The notes under the pieces are model-generated. The model was not told the DNA's origin, ran no database searches, and saw only the letters and a list, made by a program, of their open reading frames with translations. From contig NZ_PKOZ01000006.1 in assembly GCF_002946355.1 (NCBI RefSeq), positions 1 to 64,000 on the forward strand: a DNA stretch of 64,000 bases, written 5' to 3'. Position numbers and translations under genes: made by a program. Below, piece after piece: positions 31,840-42,149 of the stretch (positions are counted from its first letter, which is position 1; each line of letters starts with the position of its first letter). This DNA is from Pradoshia eiseniae. Lineage in GTDB: Bacteria > Bacillota > Bacilli > Bacillales > Pradoshiaceae.

Positions 31840-33192
31840 CTATTTTAACTTATGCACAGCATCCATAAACATGTCACCGCGGACCTCAAAAGTTTTATAT
31901 TGGTCCCAGCTTGCACATGCAGGAGAAAGCAAAATAGTGTCCCCGCTCTCTGAGAGCTCGTATGCTTCACGAGCTGCCACTCCTACATTATCGACATGTT
32001 TAATAATGGCTATTCCTGCTTTTTTCGCTGTTTCTGTCAGTTTGTCTGCAGTTTCTCCAAAAACAATCATTGCCTTGACATTTTGGAGCAGCGGAATAAG
32101 CTCATCAAAGCCATTCCCGCGATCTAGCCCTCCCGCAAGCAGAATTAACGGACCATCAAAGGAGGAGATAGCTGCACTTGCCGCAAGGATATTCGTTGCT
32201 TTCGAATCATTATAGAATCTGCGTCCATTCAGCTCACGGACAAATTGAGTGCGGTGTTTAACGCCTCCAAAGGTAGTTAATACCTTTTCAATCGCTTCAT
32301 TGGAAACGCCATAGAGCTTAACAGCCGCAACAGCTGATAAGATGTTCTCAAGATTATGACGTCCAGGAAGGACAACTTTATCCATTTCCATGATTTGTTC
32401 TCCGCGGAAGCATATGTACCCATTCTCAGCATATGCCCCATCCCGTTGAATGGAATCTGTGCTGAATGGAACTGAAACGGCAGAGGTTCCTTTCGCAGCA
32501 GCCGTTGTCTCTCCTTGTCCTGCGTTATAGATGAAATAATCCTCATTTGTTTGATTGGCTGTAATTCGCGCCTTTGCATTTCCATACTCTTCTTTTGTGC
32601 CGTGATAATCCAAATGAGCATCATAAAGATTTAAGAAAACGGCAATATGCGGGCGGAATTCCTTGATCCCCATCAATTGGAAGGATGACAATTCAATGAC
32701 GATAACATGATCCTTTGTCGCCTCTTGAGCTACACCGCTCGCAACGGTTCCGATATTACCGGCAATCAGCGGATTTTTCCCGCCTTCTTTTAGCATTTCA
32801 TAAATGAGAGTAGTTGTCGTTGTCTTTCCGTTTGTTCCGGTGATTCCGATAAACGGAGCCTCAGAAACCTTATACGCAAGTTCTACTTCTGTAATTATTG
32901 GGATATTTCTCTCCAGTGCCGCTTGTATCATCGGATTTGTGTAGGGAATACCCGGATTTTTGACAACCAGCTCAAAGCCATCATCCAAAAGCTCAATTGG
33001 ATGGGAGCCGCAGACCACTTTTATCCCCTCCTCCAAAAGACCTTGGGCTTCTGGATTCTCATCAAAGGGCTTGAAGTCATTCACGGTAACAAACGCGCCA
33101 AGCTTGTGCAGCAAGGATGCTGCACTCACTCCGCTTTTCGCTAAACCTAACACCAATACTTTTTTCCGAAGAAAGTCATTTATTTGCTTCAT
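31840..33192 (-). CDS. murD: UDP-N-acetylmuramoyl-L-alanine:D-glutamate ligase
   Basis: Cytoplasmic ATP-dependent ligase adding D-glutamate to the wall precursor. It has 450 residues. The Mur ligase ATP loop is [14 protein letters not shown] (about residue 115), with the UDP-binding Rossmann fold at the N-terminus (VLGLAKSGVSAA). The C-terminal domain has FYNDSKATN and LLSPACASWDQY. The start at 33192 is immediately after the mraY stop. Confidence 0.96.
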   Translation of the reverse strand: MKQINDFLRKKVLVLGLAKSGVSAASLLHKLGAFVTVNDFKPFDENPEAQGLLEEGIKVVCGSHPIELLDDGFELVVKNPGIPYTNPMIQAALERNIPIITEVELAYKVSEAPFIGITGTNGKTTTTTLIYEMLKEGGKNPLIAGNIGTVASGVAQEATKDHVIVIELSSFQLMGIKEFRPHIAVFLNLYDAHLDYHGTKEEYGNAKARITANQTNEDYFIYNAGQGETTAAAKGTSAVSVPFSTDSIQRDGAYAENGYICFRGEQIMEMDKVVLPGRHNLENILSAVAAVKLYGVSNEAIEKVLTTFGGVKHRTQFVRELNGRRFYNDSKATNILAASAAISSFDGPLILLAGGLDRGNGFDELIPLLQNVKAMIVFGETADKLTETAKKAGIAIIKHVDNVGVAAREAYELSESGDTILLSPACASWDQYKTFEVRGDMFMDAVHKLK

Positions 33193-34167
33193 CTATAACC
33201 ACACCTCTATATAGATTCCAAGGATTGATAACAACAATCCGACTGACCAGAAAGTGACGACAACCCTCCACTCAGACCAGCCGCTTAATTCATAATGGTG
33301 ATGCAGCGGGCTCATCTTAAAGATTCTCTTGCCAGTCGTTTTAAAGGAAGCTACCTGCAGAATAACCGATAATGTTTCAATAACAAATACGCCGCCAATA
33401 ATGACGAGCAATAATTCAAGCTTCAAAAGGATGGCAACAGTCGCAAGGGCACCCCCAAGAGCAAGGGAGCCTGTATCTCCCATGAAGACCTTCGCTGGGT
33501 GAGCATTAAATACTAAAAAGCCCAGTACAGCTCCTACAACTGCCACACAGAAAAGGGCTACCTCATAGTTTTGCTGGTTCCACGCTAAAACGGCAAATGC
33601 GCCAAAAGCGATAGCGGATGTCCCGGAAACGAGTCCATCCAATCCATCAGTCAAATTGACTGCATTGGAAAATCCAACAAGCCAGAAAATCACGATGACC
33701 ACATAGAACCATCCGAAATCGAGCTCATAATCCGTGAATGGAATTCCAATTGCAGTAGATAAATCACTTTGCCTGCAAATGAGATAAAAAATGATAGAAA
33801 TAACGACTTGGCCGATAAACTTCTGCTTAGATGTCAACCCAAGATTACGCTTCATCGCAATCTTAATGAAATCATCCAAGAAACCGAGAAGCCCAAACCC
33901 GATTGTAACAAATAAAAGCAAATAGGTTTCTTCGCTTACCTCTGTAAATTTCCCTGTCATAACCAAGGTCGTCACAAGGATGGCCAAAAGGAATACGATT
34001 CCTCCCATTGTAGGTGTTCCTGTTTTCTTCTGGTGTGATTTTGGTCCTTCTTCCCTAATGCTTTGCCCAAATTTGAGCCTTCTAAGAAATGGGATAAAGA
34101 TTGGAGAGAGCAGAACCGTAATTAAAAATGATACGAGTATCGTAAAAAATAAAACTTGTTCAAGCAT
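33193..34167 (-). CDS. mraY: Phospho-N-acetylmuramoyl-pentapeptide transferase
   Basis: Polytopic enzyme that makes lipid I from UDP-MurNAc-pentapeptide and undecaprenyl phosphate. It has 324 residues and about ten membrane segments. Signature regions include [26 protein letters not shown], and [13 protein letters not shown]; the last three aspartate-bearing motifs form the active site. The late motif [12 protein letters not shown] is also present. It lies between murE and murD with no gaps. Confidence 0.97.
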   Translation of the reverse strand: MLEQVLFFTILVSFLITVLLSPIFIPFLRRLKFGQSIREEGPKSHQKKTGTPTMGGIVFLLAILVTTLVMTGKFTEVSEETYLLLFVTIGFGLLGFLDDFIKIAMKRNLGLTSKQKFIGQVVISIIFYLICRQSDLSTAIGIPFTDYELDFGWFYVVIVIFWLVGFSNAVNLTDGLDGLVSGTSAIAFGAFAVLAWNQQNYEVALFCVAVVGAVLGFLVFNAHPAKVFMGDTGSLALGGALATVAILLKLELLLVIIGGVFVIETLSVILQVASFKTTGKRIFKMSPLHHHYELSGWSEWRVVVTFWSVGLLLSILGIYIEVWL

Positions 34168-34171
34168 TTTC

Positions 34172-35662
34172 TTAAACCCTCTCTTCTTTCTGCTGACTAT
34201 TCAATTTTTCTTTGATTGCTTCCATAGCGACTTCCCTGTCATCAAAGTGAATGACTTCCTTGCCAATGATTTGATAATCCTCATGCCCTTTTCCGGCTAT
34301 CAGGATGACATCCTTCGGCTCGGCCTGCTTGATTGCTTCATAAATCGCTTCCCTGCGGTCCGTGATTCTCTTATAGTCTTTCCCAAGCACACCGTTTGTC
34401 ATATCATCCAAAATGGATTCAGGGTCTTCGCTTCGTGGATTATCAGAAGTGAAAATCGGGTTTGTGCTGTATTCACAGGCTACTTGCGCCATGAGCGGAC
34501 GTTTGGTTTTGTCTCTGTCTCCGCCGCATCCGACAATGGCATAGACCTTCTTCTCGGCAAATTCATTAACAGTTTTCAAAGCATTCTCTAGACTGTCCGG
34601 TGTATGGGAATAATCCACAAGAACCGTGAAATCCTGACCGCCATAGACGCGTTCAAACCGCCCTGAAACACCCTTGATTTCTTTGAGCGACTGAATGATT
34701 TGCTGAAGCGGAATATTTGATACCAATCCGACAGCAATCGCCGCAAGGCAATTATAAATATTGAACTTGCCGATAAGCGGCAAGGAAACCTCGACCTTCT
34801 CAGCCGGGGTAATAAGGGTAAAGGATGAGCCTTGCGCAGTAATCCGGATATTTTCAGCCTTTACGTCAGCCGCCTGATGAATCCCGTATGTAACGACATT
34901 TGCAGCAGTCGCCCTTTCGTACATAATGGATGCCTCATCATCTGCATTTAGAATCGCATATTTCGGTTTGCCGTCCCTATAGGCATTGCCCATTCTTGCA
35001 AACAGCAAGCCTTTAGCGTAACGATAATTCTCCATAGTTCCATGATAATCTAAATGATCCTGTGTCAAGTTTGAGAATACAGCAATATCATAGTCACATC
35101 CAAAGACACGGCCCATTTCTAAGGCATGTGAGGAGACCTCCATTACCGCTGTCTCTACCCCCTTCTCCGTCATGCTATGGAATGTTTTTTGAAGAGTAAG
35201 ACTATCAGGTGTCGTATTCTTTGTTTCAAAGGTTTCATTACCAATCTTTGTATACATCGTACCGATTAATCCGGTCACTTGATTAATATCCTTAAATAGC
35301 TTCTCAATGAGATGGCTAATCGTGGTCTTGCCGTTTGTGCCGGTAATACCTATCAAGTTGAGCTTTTGTGTAGGATGACCATAGAACTGATCTGCCACTT
35401 GCGCCATAACCTTTGCCGTACTCTTGACGATGACGACAGGAACGTCCACATCAAGTGGTTTCTCGGATACAATAGCGACAGCCCCATTCTTAACGGCTTC
35501 CGGTGCCAGGTCATGCCCATCAACGGTATATCCTTTAATGCAGATAAACAGACTGCCACTATTCACTTTTCGGTGATCATTTTCAATGGATGTAAGGCTT
35601 GGATTCCCTTCACCCTGTTTTTGTTTAAACGGTATTATACTGATTAAATCATCAAGTCTCAT
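34172..35662 (-). CDS. murE: UDP-MurNAc-L-Ala-D-Glu:meso-diaminopimelate ligase
   Basis: Adds the third residue of the wall peptide. It has 496 residues. The ATP loop is [14 protein letters not shown] (about residue 107). The motif [10 protein letters not shown] (about residue 405) is the DNPR signature of the meso-diaminopimelate enzymes, so the wall is predicted to be of the mDAP type. The ATG at 35662 follows AAAGGAA. spoVD lies upstream behind a terminator. Confidence 0.97.
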   Translation of the reverse strand: MRLDDLISIIPFKQKQGEGNPSLTSIENDHRKVNSGSLFICIKGYTVDGHDLAPEAVKNGAVAIVSEKPLDVDVPVVIVKSTAKVMAQVADQFYGHPTQKLNLIGITGTNGKTTISHLIEKLFKDINQVTGLIGTMYTKIGNETFETKNTTPDSLTLQKTFHSMTEKGVETAVMEVSSHALEMGRVFGCDYDIAVFSNLTQDHLDYHGTMENYRYAKGLLFARMGNAYRDGKPKYAILNADDEASIMYERATAANVVTYGIHQAADVKAENIRITAQGSSFTLITPAEKVEVSLPLIGKFNIYNCLAAIAVGLVSNIPLQQIIQSLKEIKGVSGRFERVYGGQDFTVLVDYSHTPDSLENALKTVNEFAEKKVYAIVGCGGDRDKTKRPLMAQVACEYSTNPIFTSDNPRSEDPESILDDMTNGVLGKDYKRITDRREAIYEAIKQAEPKDVILIAGKGHEDYQIIGKEVIHFDDREVAMEAIKEKLNSQQKEERV

Positions 35663-35767
35663 AAAACAGGTTCCTTTCTTTTAAAAGCAATCTTCCTTAT
35701 TGTATCGTAAATTAAGGGTATTAGAAATAAGAAAGTATGTATTCAATCTATAAAAAAATGTCAAAAA

Positions 35768-35790
35768 GGCAGCTGACCGAATCAGCCGCC
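35768..35790 (-). terminator. Intrinsic terminator downstream of spoVD
   Basis: The stem GGCAGCTGA / TCAGCCGCC has one mismatch and a 5-nt loop, followed on the minus strand by TTTTTGAC. Confidence 0.8.
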
Positions 35791-35816
35791 ATGCTTTCTT
35801 GCAATATAGCATAAGG

Positions 35817-37736
35817 TCAATTATCTTCATCAAGATAGATGCGGATAGTTGATCCTTCCTTCAATTTCACACCTGCTTTTGGCGACTGCTGTACTATCCG
35901 GTTTCCTTTCCCGGAAGCGGCAATTTTAAACCTGGAGTATTGCTCGCTCAGATCTCTTAAAGTAAGTCCAACTAAGTCAGGAACCTCCTCCTCCACAGGG
36001 TCTAAATAGGTTTTTTTCTTTTCAACCTGCCCTTCCCTCGGCTTAATACCCAATGCCGGCAAGCTATCCTTCATGATTCTGCCCACAATCGGCGCAGCTA
36101 CAACCCCACCGAATTGGACGGTTCCTTTTGGATTATCAATCGCGATATAAACAACAATCTGAGGGTCATCTGCCGGAGCGAATCCAATAAAGGAGACGAT
36201 GAAATTATTTTCTAAATAACGGCCATTTTGTGCCTTCTGGGCTGTTCCCGTTTTCCCGCCTACTCTATATCCGTCCACGAACGCGCCTTTTCCGGACCCT
36301 TTGGCAACCACCGTCTCTAGAGCCTCTCTTATTTCCTTCGATGTTTCCTTAGAGATAACCTTTCGCTTTGGCTTAGGAGTCTTTTTCATGATTGTTTCCC
36401 CTGTTACGGGATCCTTTATTTCCTTTGCGATAAAAGGTGTATATAATGTCCCACCATTGACCGCTGCAGATACCGCCATCACCTGCTGAATCGGCGTAAC
36501 GGAAACCCCTTGACCAAATGCCGTCGTTGCCTGCTCAACCGGACCAACCCTATCCACATTAAATAGGATTCCTCTCCCCTCACCCTGGAGGTCTATCCCT
36601 GTTTTCTCTCCAAAACCAAAATCATGAATATAATCAAACAGCTTCTCCTTGCCGAGCCTCTCTCCTAGTTCCACAAAGCCTGGGTTGCACGAATTCTGCA
36701 CGACTTCAAGGAAGCTCTCTGACCCATGACCTCCTCTTTTCCAGCACCTAAGATTTGCTCCCCCCACCTTTACATAACCCGCATCATAAAACCGGTCATT
36801 CTTTAAATCTACTTTCTCCTCTTCAAGAGCAGCAGCCAGTGTAATGATTTTAAAGGTGGAGCCCGGCTCATATGTACTCCATACGGGCAGGTTGCGATTA
36901 TAAATTTCCGGTGCAACATTGCGGAAATTGGTCGGATTAAATGTTGGCCGGCTCGACATCGCCATTATCTCTCCAGTATTTGGATTTACGGCAATACCAA
37001 CCATTCCATCAGGATTATACGTTTCCTGGGCGATATCCATTTCCCGTTCAATAATGGTCTGGATGCGGTTATCCACGGTAAGCGTTAAATCATATCCATT
37101 CAGCGGAGACTTGTAATCATCAGCCATATTCTCCATCCGCTTACCCTTCGCATCTGCATAAAACTTCACATAGCCTTTGTTCCCCTTAAGCTCTTCGTCA
37201 TAAGCAAGCTCCAGGCCCATCAGACCCTGATTATCGATACCCGCAAAGCCGAGAACGTGAGAAAGTGCCGAGCCATGCGGATAATACCGAATGGAATCTT
37301 CTGCGATATAAACACCAGGCAAATCCAGATTACGAATTTCCTTTGCTTTACTATGACTGATTTTTCTTCCTTCGGGAATCTTAACGATTGAAGTATTCGC
37401 GGTAATGAGCTTATAAGCCTTGTCCGATTTCATATTTAAGGCACTTGCCAGCTCCGTCGCCGTTTCACCCGGGTTCTTCACCTGCCGCGGCACGACATAT
37501 ACAGTCGGAGCCGATTTATTCGTGGCATAAACCACGCCATTGCGATCCTTGATTTCTCCTCTTTTCGGTTCAAAGGGAATATTTCGGCTCCACGAATCCT
37601 TTGCAAGCTCCGTCAAGAAATTCCCCATATAGATTTGTACATATCCAAGACGCAGGTCAATCACAACGAAAACAGCTAACCCAATTAATAATGCCGCAAT
37701 TAATCGCTTTCGGACCGTATGATTTGATGCCCTCAC
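35817..37736 (-). CDS. spoVD: SpoVD, class B penicillin-binding protein for spore cortex
   Basis: Mother-cell transpeptidase that crosslinks cortex peptidoglycan with SpoVE. It has 639 residues. One N-terminal membrane helix is followed by a PBP dimer domain and the transpeptidase domain: active serine in YEPGSTFKIITL, SxN in QNSCNPGF, and KTG in VGGKTGTAQ. One PASTA domain closes the protein (VPDLVGLTLRDL to the end). The start is GTG at 37736, with GGAGGG 7 nt upstream; the ATG at 37760 lies before the ribosome binding site and is rejected. Confidence 0.94.
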   Translation of the reverse strand: MRASNHTVRKRLIAALLIGLAVFVVIDLRLGYVQIYMGNFLTELAKDSWSRNIPFEPKRGEIKDRNGVVYATNKSAPTVYVVPRQVKNPGETATELASALNMKSDKAYKLITANTSIVKIPEGRKISHSKAKEIRNLDLPGVYIAEDSIRYYPHGSALSHVLGFAGIDNQGLMGLELAYDEELKGNKGYVKFYADAKGKRMENMADDYKSPLNGYDLTLTVDNRIQTIIEREMDIAQETYNPDGMVGIAVNPNTGEIMAMSSRPTFNPTNFRNVAPEIYNRNLPVWSTYEPGSTFKIITLAAALEEEKVDLKNDRFYDAGYVKVGGANLRCWKRGGHGSESFLEVVQNSCNPGFVELGERLGKEKLFDYIHDFGFGEKTGIDLQGEGRGILFNVDRVGPVEQATTAFGQGVSVTPIQQVMAVSAAVNGGTLYTPFIAKEIKDPVTGETIMKKTPKPKRKVISKETSKEIREALETVVAKGSGKGAFVDGYRVGGKTGTAQKAQNGRYLENNFIVSFIGFAPADDPQIVVYIAIDNPKGTVQFGGVVAAPIVGRIMKDSLPALGIKPREGQVEKKKTYLDPVEEEVPDLVGLTLRDLSEQYSRFKIAASGKGNRIVQQSPKAGVKLKEGSTIRIYLDEDN

Positions 37737-37838
37737 TAATAATCCCTCCAATACAAGCACATTTCCACTTTATGCTTGTACCAGTGGAATTAGAACCAAA
37801 CAGAAATCACGGATGAGCATGGCCTTATTTCATGAAAA

Positions 37839-37879
37839 AAGGAATCCAGACATAGCCGGGTTGGGCATCTGGATTCCTT
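37839..37879 (-). terminator. Intrinsic terminator downstream of pbpB
   Basis: A 12-bp perfect stem, AAGGAATCCAGA / TCTGGATTCCTT, is followed on the minus strand by TTTTTTC. It separates pbpB from spoVD, so spoVD needs its own promoter, expected to be SigE-dependent. Confidence 0.9.
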
Positions 37880-37910
37880 CTAAAAGGACTATCTTATTGA
37901 ACTAGTGGAA

Positions 37911-40118
37911 TTAGCCTCCTACTTCCTCTACTTCCTCTTTTTCCTCATCTTTTTCATCTTTTTTGGATTTCTCGTAAATGGTTTCCGGGTCCTCAAATTG
38001 CACGACAATCGATTGATTCTCTTTTAAAACCGTACCAGTCTTAGGCTTTTGACTTGAGACATATCCAGAGCCAGAGGTATTCAAATCAATCCCCATCAAG
38101 GAAGAAGCCTTCATAACATTCCTCAATGACCAGCCGGAAAAGTCCGGCATAGTAAGCTTTCCATCAGTTAACAGAAGAATCCTCTCACCTTCAATGACCG
38201 ATGTGCCGCTCGGTGATTGCTTTTTAATCTTTGTCCCATTACCAATCACAATTGGCGTTAAGCCAGCTTTCTCAACCTGCATCTTGGCAAGCTCTATATT
38301 TGTGCCGACAACATCAGGGACCTCAACAAATGATTTCGTGTCAGTTTCTTCTGATTCGATATTTAAATACTTCAGCGTGTTTTCCATTACGCTATTGAAT
38401 ACTTTCGAAACAGGTGCGGAGCCTGATTCATTTCCTTTTAGCTGAGGCTGCTGAACCGCGATATAAACAACCACTTCCGGATCATCCTTAGGAGCAGCCC
38501 CAAGGAAAGAGAAGATATAATTGTTGTGTCCGGTTAAATATCTGCCCTTTTCACTTGAATAAATGGAGGCTGTTCCAGTCTTCCCAATGACATCATAACC
38601 ATCAATCTTATACGGTTTACCCGTCCCTTTTTCTGAGGTGACAACCGTCTCCAAAATATTTCGGACCTCAGTGGCCGTCTCACTGGAAATCGGTTTTGCC
38701 ACCATAGTGGGCTTGGTCTCCTTGATCGTTTCTCCAGTTGATGAATCAGTGATTTTTTCTACTACATATGGTTTCATCATCTTTCCGTCATTTGTGATAG
38801 CTGTTGCAGCCTGGATTAATTGAATAGGCGTGACCGTAGTTCCCTGTCCATAGGCAGTCGTAACTTTTTCAGACTCCCACTTATAAGCAAACTGGCCAGT
38901 CGTTTCGTGCGGAAGGTCAATCCCTGTTTTCTTTCCAAAACCGAATTCCTTCAAATATTCAAGCAGGGTATCAGATCCAATCTTCTCTACCGCTAATTTC
39001 GCAAAGGCCACATTAGATGAGCGCTGCACACCCTCTAAATAGGATATCGTTCCCCAGCCTCGTTTTCCATTATGGTCACCAATAGTGGTGGATTTATCAA
39101 TTTTATACGTGCCGGATTTATATAATTCATTCGGGTTCCAAACCCCTTCTTCAATTGCGGTTGCAAGCGTAAATACCTTCATCGTTGACCCTGGTTCATA
39201 TGATTCTTCTACCGCCAGGTTCTGCCATGTTTTTTCAAGCCCCTTCCTTGTATTTAAATCATAGGTTGGCCGCTGGGACATAGCGAGTATCTTTCCAGTG
39301 TCTGGGTCAGCCACAATGCCGATCATCTTCACCGGGTTATACTCATCGTTAACCTGTGACATTGCGTCCTCAAGGAAGATTTGAATTTTGCTGTCGAGGG
39401 TCAATTGAACAGTCGCACCATCTGATGGCTCCTGAACTTCAGTTTGCTTATTTGGCAAAATATTGCGCCATAAGTCTCCCTGGAAGGTTATGGACCCATC
39501 CTCTTCCTGCAAATGCTTATCAAGCATCTTCTCTACTCCTAGCGCTCCGGTTACTTTACCGGTATTTTCATCCTCTTCTACAAATCCGATTACATGAGAG
39601 GAGAATACGCCATTCGGATAGAAACGTTTCGTATCCTTAATGAAAGTGATCCCAGGAAGCTCTAGCTCTTCAATGGCTAATTTCGTCTGATGCGAAAGGT
39701 CTCGCCCTGCGGACCCGAACTCCGTTTGGTAAACATTCTTCTTTTGCAGCTTTGCAAGAATTTCACTTTCCTCCATATTGATATGTTCGGCAAGGATTCT
39801 AGCTGTCTTCTCTGAATCAACCACATGGCGCGGGTTATCCTCATCCTCTGTCAGGGAGTCATCTAAAATCGCAATCAATTTATAAGAAGACGTATCACGT
39901 GCCAATACCTCTCCTTTTGTGTCCACAATGGAGCCACGCTCAGCAGTTAAAGTCCTGCTTACTTGATATTTATCCTGTGCCTTAGCAGCCAGTTCCTCTC
40001 CGCCGGCGACCCCGGTATATTGGATGATGAGGAACCGGACGAACACTACACAAAAAAACAGCCCAAACATAATGAATAAGAAGGCTGCCCCTTTGTTACG
40101 ACTCTTTTTATTGTTCAT
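37911..40118 (-). CDS. pbpB: PBP2B, class B penicillin-binding protein for septation
   Basis: Essential divisome transpeptidase, the Bacillus counterpart of FtsI. It has 735 residues. A membrane helix near residues 12-32 is followed by the dimer domain and the transpeptidase domain with YEPGSTMKVFTL (active serine), QRSSNVAF and VIGKTGTAS. Two PASTA domains end the protein (from about VEVPDVVGTNIELAK), plus a highly acidic and lysine-rich tail. The ATG at 40118 shares its A with the ftsL stop TGA; a TTG one codon earlier is the alternative. Confidence 0.95.
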   Translation of the reverse strand: MNNKKSRNKGAAFLFIMFGLFFCVVFVRFLIIQYTGVAGGEELAAKAQDKYQVSRTLTAERGSIVDTKGEVLARDTSSYKLIAILDDSLTEDEDNPRHVVDSEKTARILAEHINMEESEILAKLQKKNVYQTEFGSAGRDLSHQTKLAIEELELPGITFIKDTKRFYPNGVFSSHVIGFVEEDENTGKVTGALGVEKMLDKHLQEEDGSITFQGDLWRNILPNKQTEVQEPSDGATVQLTLDSKIQIFLEDAMSQVNDEYNPVKMIGIVADPDTGKILAMSQRPTYDLNTRKGLEKTWQNLAVEESYEPGSTMKVFTLATAIEEGVWNPNELYKSGTYKIDKSTTIGDHNGKRGWGTISYLEGVQRSSNVAFAKLAVEKIGSDTLLEYLKEFGFGKKTGIDLPHETTGQFAYKWESEKVTTAYGQGTTVTPIQLIQAATAITNDGKMMKPYVVEKITDSSTGETIKETKPTMVAKPISSETATEVRNILETVVTSEKGTGKPYKIDGYDVIGKTGTASIYSSEKGRYLTGHNNYIFSFLGAAPKDDPEVVVYIAVQQPQLKGNESGSAPVSKVFNSVMENTLKYLNIESEETDTKSFVEVPDVVGTNIELAKMQVEKAGLTPIVIGNGTKIKKQSPSGTSVIEGERILLLTDGKLTMPDFSGWSLRNVMKASSLMGIDLNTSGSGYVSSQKPKTGTVLKENQSIVVQFEDPETIYEKSKKDEKDEEKEEVEEVGG

Positions 40119-40468
40119 CAATTTTCCACGACCTTAACATTTTGATCTTTCAGTGTAAGACCTAACTCTTTAGCCTTTGCCCAGATTCGATCATATGTAC
40201 TTAATTCGCTCACTTGGTCGGTTAAATCTTTATTGGCTTTCGTTTGATCCTCTATTTTTGATTCAACGGATACAATATCGCGGTTGATTGCATAAATGTC
40301 AGCCTGCGTCGAGATAATTTTGACAGCAAAGAAAGCGATAAACAAAGCAAAGCTTATGTACAAAACCTTCTCTCCTAATGTAATTCCATTAGGTATGACC
40401 ACTTTCTTCGTCTTGACTTCGGTATGTTTAGTTTGTTCCTGCTGAAGTTTTTTCGCTAAACTGCTCAT
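40118..40468 (-). CDS. ftsL: Cell division protein FtsL
   Basis: Short bitopic divisome protein of 116 residues. A basic cytoplasmic tail (KVVIPNGI preceded by lysines) leads to one membrane helix (about residues 34-55, LYISFALFIAFFAVKII). A leucine/isoleucine heptad coiled coil follows (IYAINRDIVSVESKIEDQ). It partners with DivIC and DivIB and activates PBP2B and FtsW. TAGGAGGGG precedes the ATG. It lies between rsmH and pbpB. Confidence 0.93.
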   Translation of the reverse strand: MSSLAKKLQQEQTKHTEVKTKKVVIPNGITLGEKVLYISFALFIAFFAVKIISTQADIYAINRDIVSVESKIEDQTKANKDLTDQVSELSTYDRIWAKAKELGLTLKDQNVKVVEN

Positions 40469-40495
40469 GTTTATCCCCTCCTAATATTATCTGTT

Positions 40496-41431
40496 CTATT
40501 TAATCTTTTCAGCTACTCTAAGCTTGGCGGATCTGGCACGTTTATTCGCTTCCAATTCTTCCTCACTCGGTACAATCGGCTTCCTCGTAATCAATTTAAG
40601 ATCAGGCTCAAATTCTTTCGGAATGACTGGCAAGCCATGCGGCATTGGCGGTAACTCTGATTTCTCCTTAAAAAAACTCTTGCAGATGCGGTCCTCGAGT
40701 GAATGGAAGGTTATCACAGAAATTCTTCCGCCTTTATTAAGCATAGGAAGGGCTTTTTCTAAAGAAACCTCGAATACTCGTAATTCATCGTTGACTGCTA
40801 TGCGAATTGCCTGAAATATTCGTTTAGCAGGATGACCGCCTTTGCGGCGGGCTGGAGCCGGTATGCCTTCTTTAATGAGATCGACGAGCTCAAATGTCGT
40901 TTCAATAGGCTTCGTTTCCCTTGCCTGCTCAATCTTTCTGGCAATTTGTTTGGAGAACTTTTCTTCCCCGTATTTAAAAAATATCTTCACTAGTTCTTCA
41001 AAGGACCATTCATTCACGACATGATAGGCACTCAAGGGTGCTGATTGGTCCATCCTCATATCCAGCGGTGCGTCATAATTATAGCTGAACCCTCTTTCTG
41101 GCGTGTCAAACTGAGGGGAGGATACTCCCAAGTCATAAAGAATCCCATCAATCTTCTCAATTCCCAGTTCTTTCAGCTTTTCGTCAAAGTGGACAAAATT
41201 GCTATTTACCAAAGTAACTCGATCCATATAGGCTGAAAGCTTCTTCTTTGCATTCTCTAGAGCTGTTATATCTTGGTCAAAAGCAATCAATCTGCCCTTT
41301 TCAGATAAAGCCTTTGCAATCAATTCGCTGTGGCCGGCCCCACCAAGGGTACAATCCACATAAATCCCATCAGGTTTTATATTTAGTCCATTGACAGCTT
41401 CATGTAATAATACAGTAGTATGATTAAACAT
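40496..41431 (-). CDS. rsmH: 16S rRNA (cytosine-1402-N4)-methyltransferase
   Basis: SAM-dependent methyltransferase of 311 residues. Motif I is [14 protein letters not shown] (about residue 27), motif [15 protein letters not shown], and a helical insert precedes [12 protein letters not shown]. The ATG at 41431 gives [13 protein letters not shown], the universal RsmH N-terminus, with AAGGTGA upstream; the open frame extends 12 codons further without support. It is the second gene of the mra operon. Confidence 0.96.
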   Translation of the reverse strand: MFNHTTVLLHEAVNGLNIKPDGIYVDCTLGGAGHSELIAKALSEKGRLIAFDQDITALENAKKKLSAYMDRVTLVNSNFVHFDEKLKELGIEKIDGILYDLGVSSPQFDTPERGFSYNYDAPLDMRMDQSAPLSAYHVVNEWSFEELVKIFFKYGEEKFSKQIARKIEQARETKPIETTFELVDLIKEGIPAPARRKGGHPAKRIFQAIRIAVNDELRVFEVSLEKALPMLNKGGRISVITFHSLEDRICKSFFKEKSELPPMPHGLPVIPKEFEPDLKLITRKPIVPSEEELEANKRARSAKLRVAEKIK

Positions 41432-41466
41432 ATCATTCTTCACCTTCCTGAAAGGAAGTATGCGCA

Positions 41467-41898
41467 TTAAATATCAAAACCAATCATGTTTTCAGCAATC
41501 TCTGAGAAAGAATCTTCTGATTCTGCAAAATACTCTTCCCAAATTGGCTTGCTCCAAATTTCTATCCGGTTTGATACACCTAGTACTACGCATTCTTTTT
41601 CCAATTTCCCATAGTTTAAAAGAGTGCTTGGAATATTCACACGTCCTTGCTTATCAATCTCACATTCTGTAGCACCGGAGAAGAAGAACCGAGTGAATGC
41701 CCTAGCATCCTTTTTCGTAAGCGGGAGACCTTTGAGCTTTTCTTCCAGCTCGGACCATTCATTCCGGGGATATCCAAACAAACATTGATCAAGACCGCGC
41801 GTAATGACAAACGACTCCCCTAAAGCCTCTCGGAATTTAGAGGGAATAATGATTCGGCCCTTATTATCAATAGAATGATGGTATTCGCCCAAAAACAT
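41467..41898 (-). CDS. mraZ: Transcriptional regulator MraZ
   Basis: AbrB-fold DNA-binding protein of 143 residues with two SpoVT-AbrB-like repeats: [20 protein letters not shown] and, in the second half, [16 protein letters not shown]. In studied bacteria it represses or activates the mra/dcw promoter through short direct repeats. The ATG at 41898 is chosen because it gives the family N-terminus and follows GGGGTGAAGG. It is the first gene of the cluster, and a repeat array suited to it lies about 30-55 bp upstream. Confidence 0.95.
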   Translation of the reverse strand: MFLGEYHHSIDNKGRIIIPSKFREALGESFVITRGLDQCLFGYPRNEWSELEEKLKGLPLTKKDARAFTRFFFSGATECEIDKQGRVNIPSTLLNYGKLEKECVVLGVSNRIEIWSKPIWEEYFAESEDSFSEIAENMIGFDI

Positions 41899-41928
41899 GT
41901 CCTTCACCCCACTTCTCCCCCTTAATGT

Positions 41929-41953
41929 ACCACATCCCTCCACTTTTAACCAC
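41929..41953 (-). promoter_or_regulatory. Putative MraZ operator: three GTGG repeats with 10-bp period
   Basis: On the minus strand GTGGT, GTGGA and GTGGT start at 41953, 41943 and 41933, each separated by 5 bp. Family studies report MraZ operators made of short G-rich direct repeats with a 10-bp period. A possible promoter, TGGTTA and TACATT with 17 bp between, overlaps the array. MraZ binding here is inferred. Confidence 0.55.
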
Positions 41954-42113
41954 CATTTCACTAAAAAATCTTTAATATTTGAATAAAATATCACTGCATT
42001 TATTACAAACTGCCAATTCAATCCTCCGTTGTGTGTGTTTTCCAACTCAACTTGTAAGATTACACCTAATTTCACCAAGTCTATTGCCGCCCTTTTTTTT
42101 AGCTGCACACAAA

Positions 42114-42141
42114 AAAGACCCTCCTTAAAAGGAGGGTCTTT
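42114..42141 (-). terminator. Intrinsic terminator downstream of bshC
   Basis: A 13-bp perfect stem, AAAGACCCTCCTT / AAGGAGGGTCTTT, with a 2-nt central gap is followed on the minus strand by TTTTGTG. It separates bshC from the mra operon. Confidence 0.9.
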
Positions 42142-42149
42142 CGTACTAC

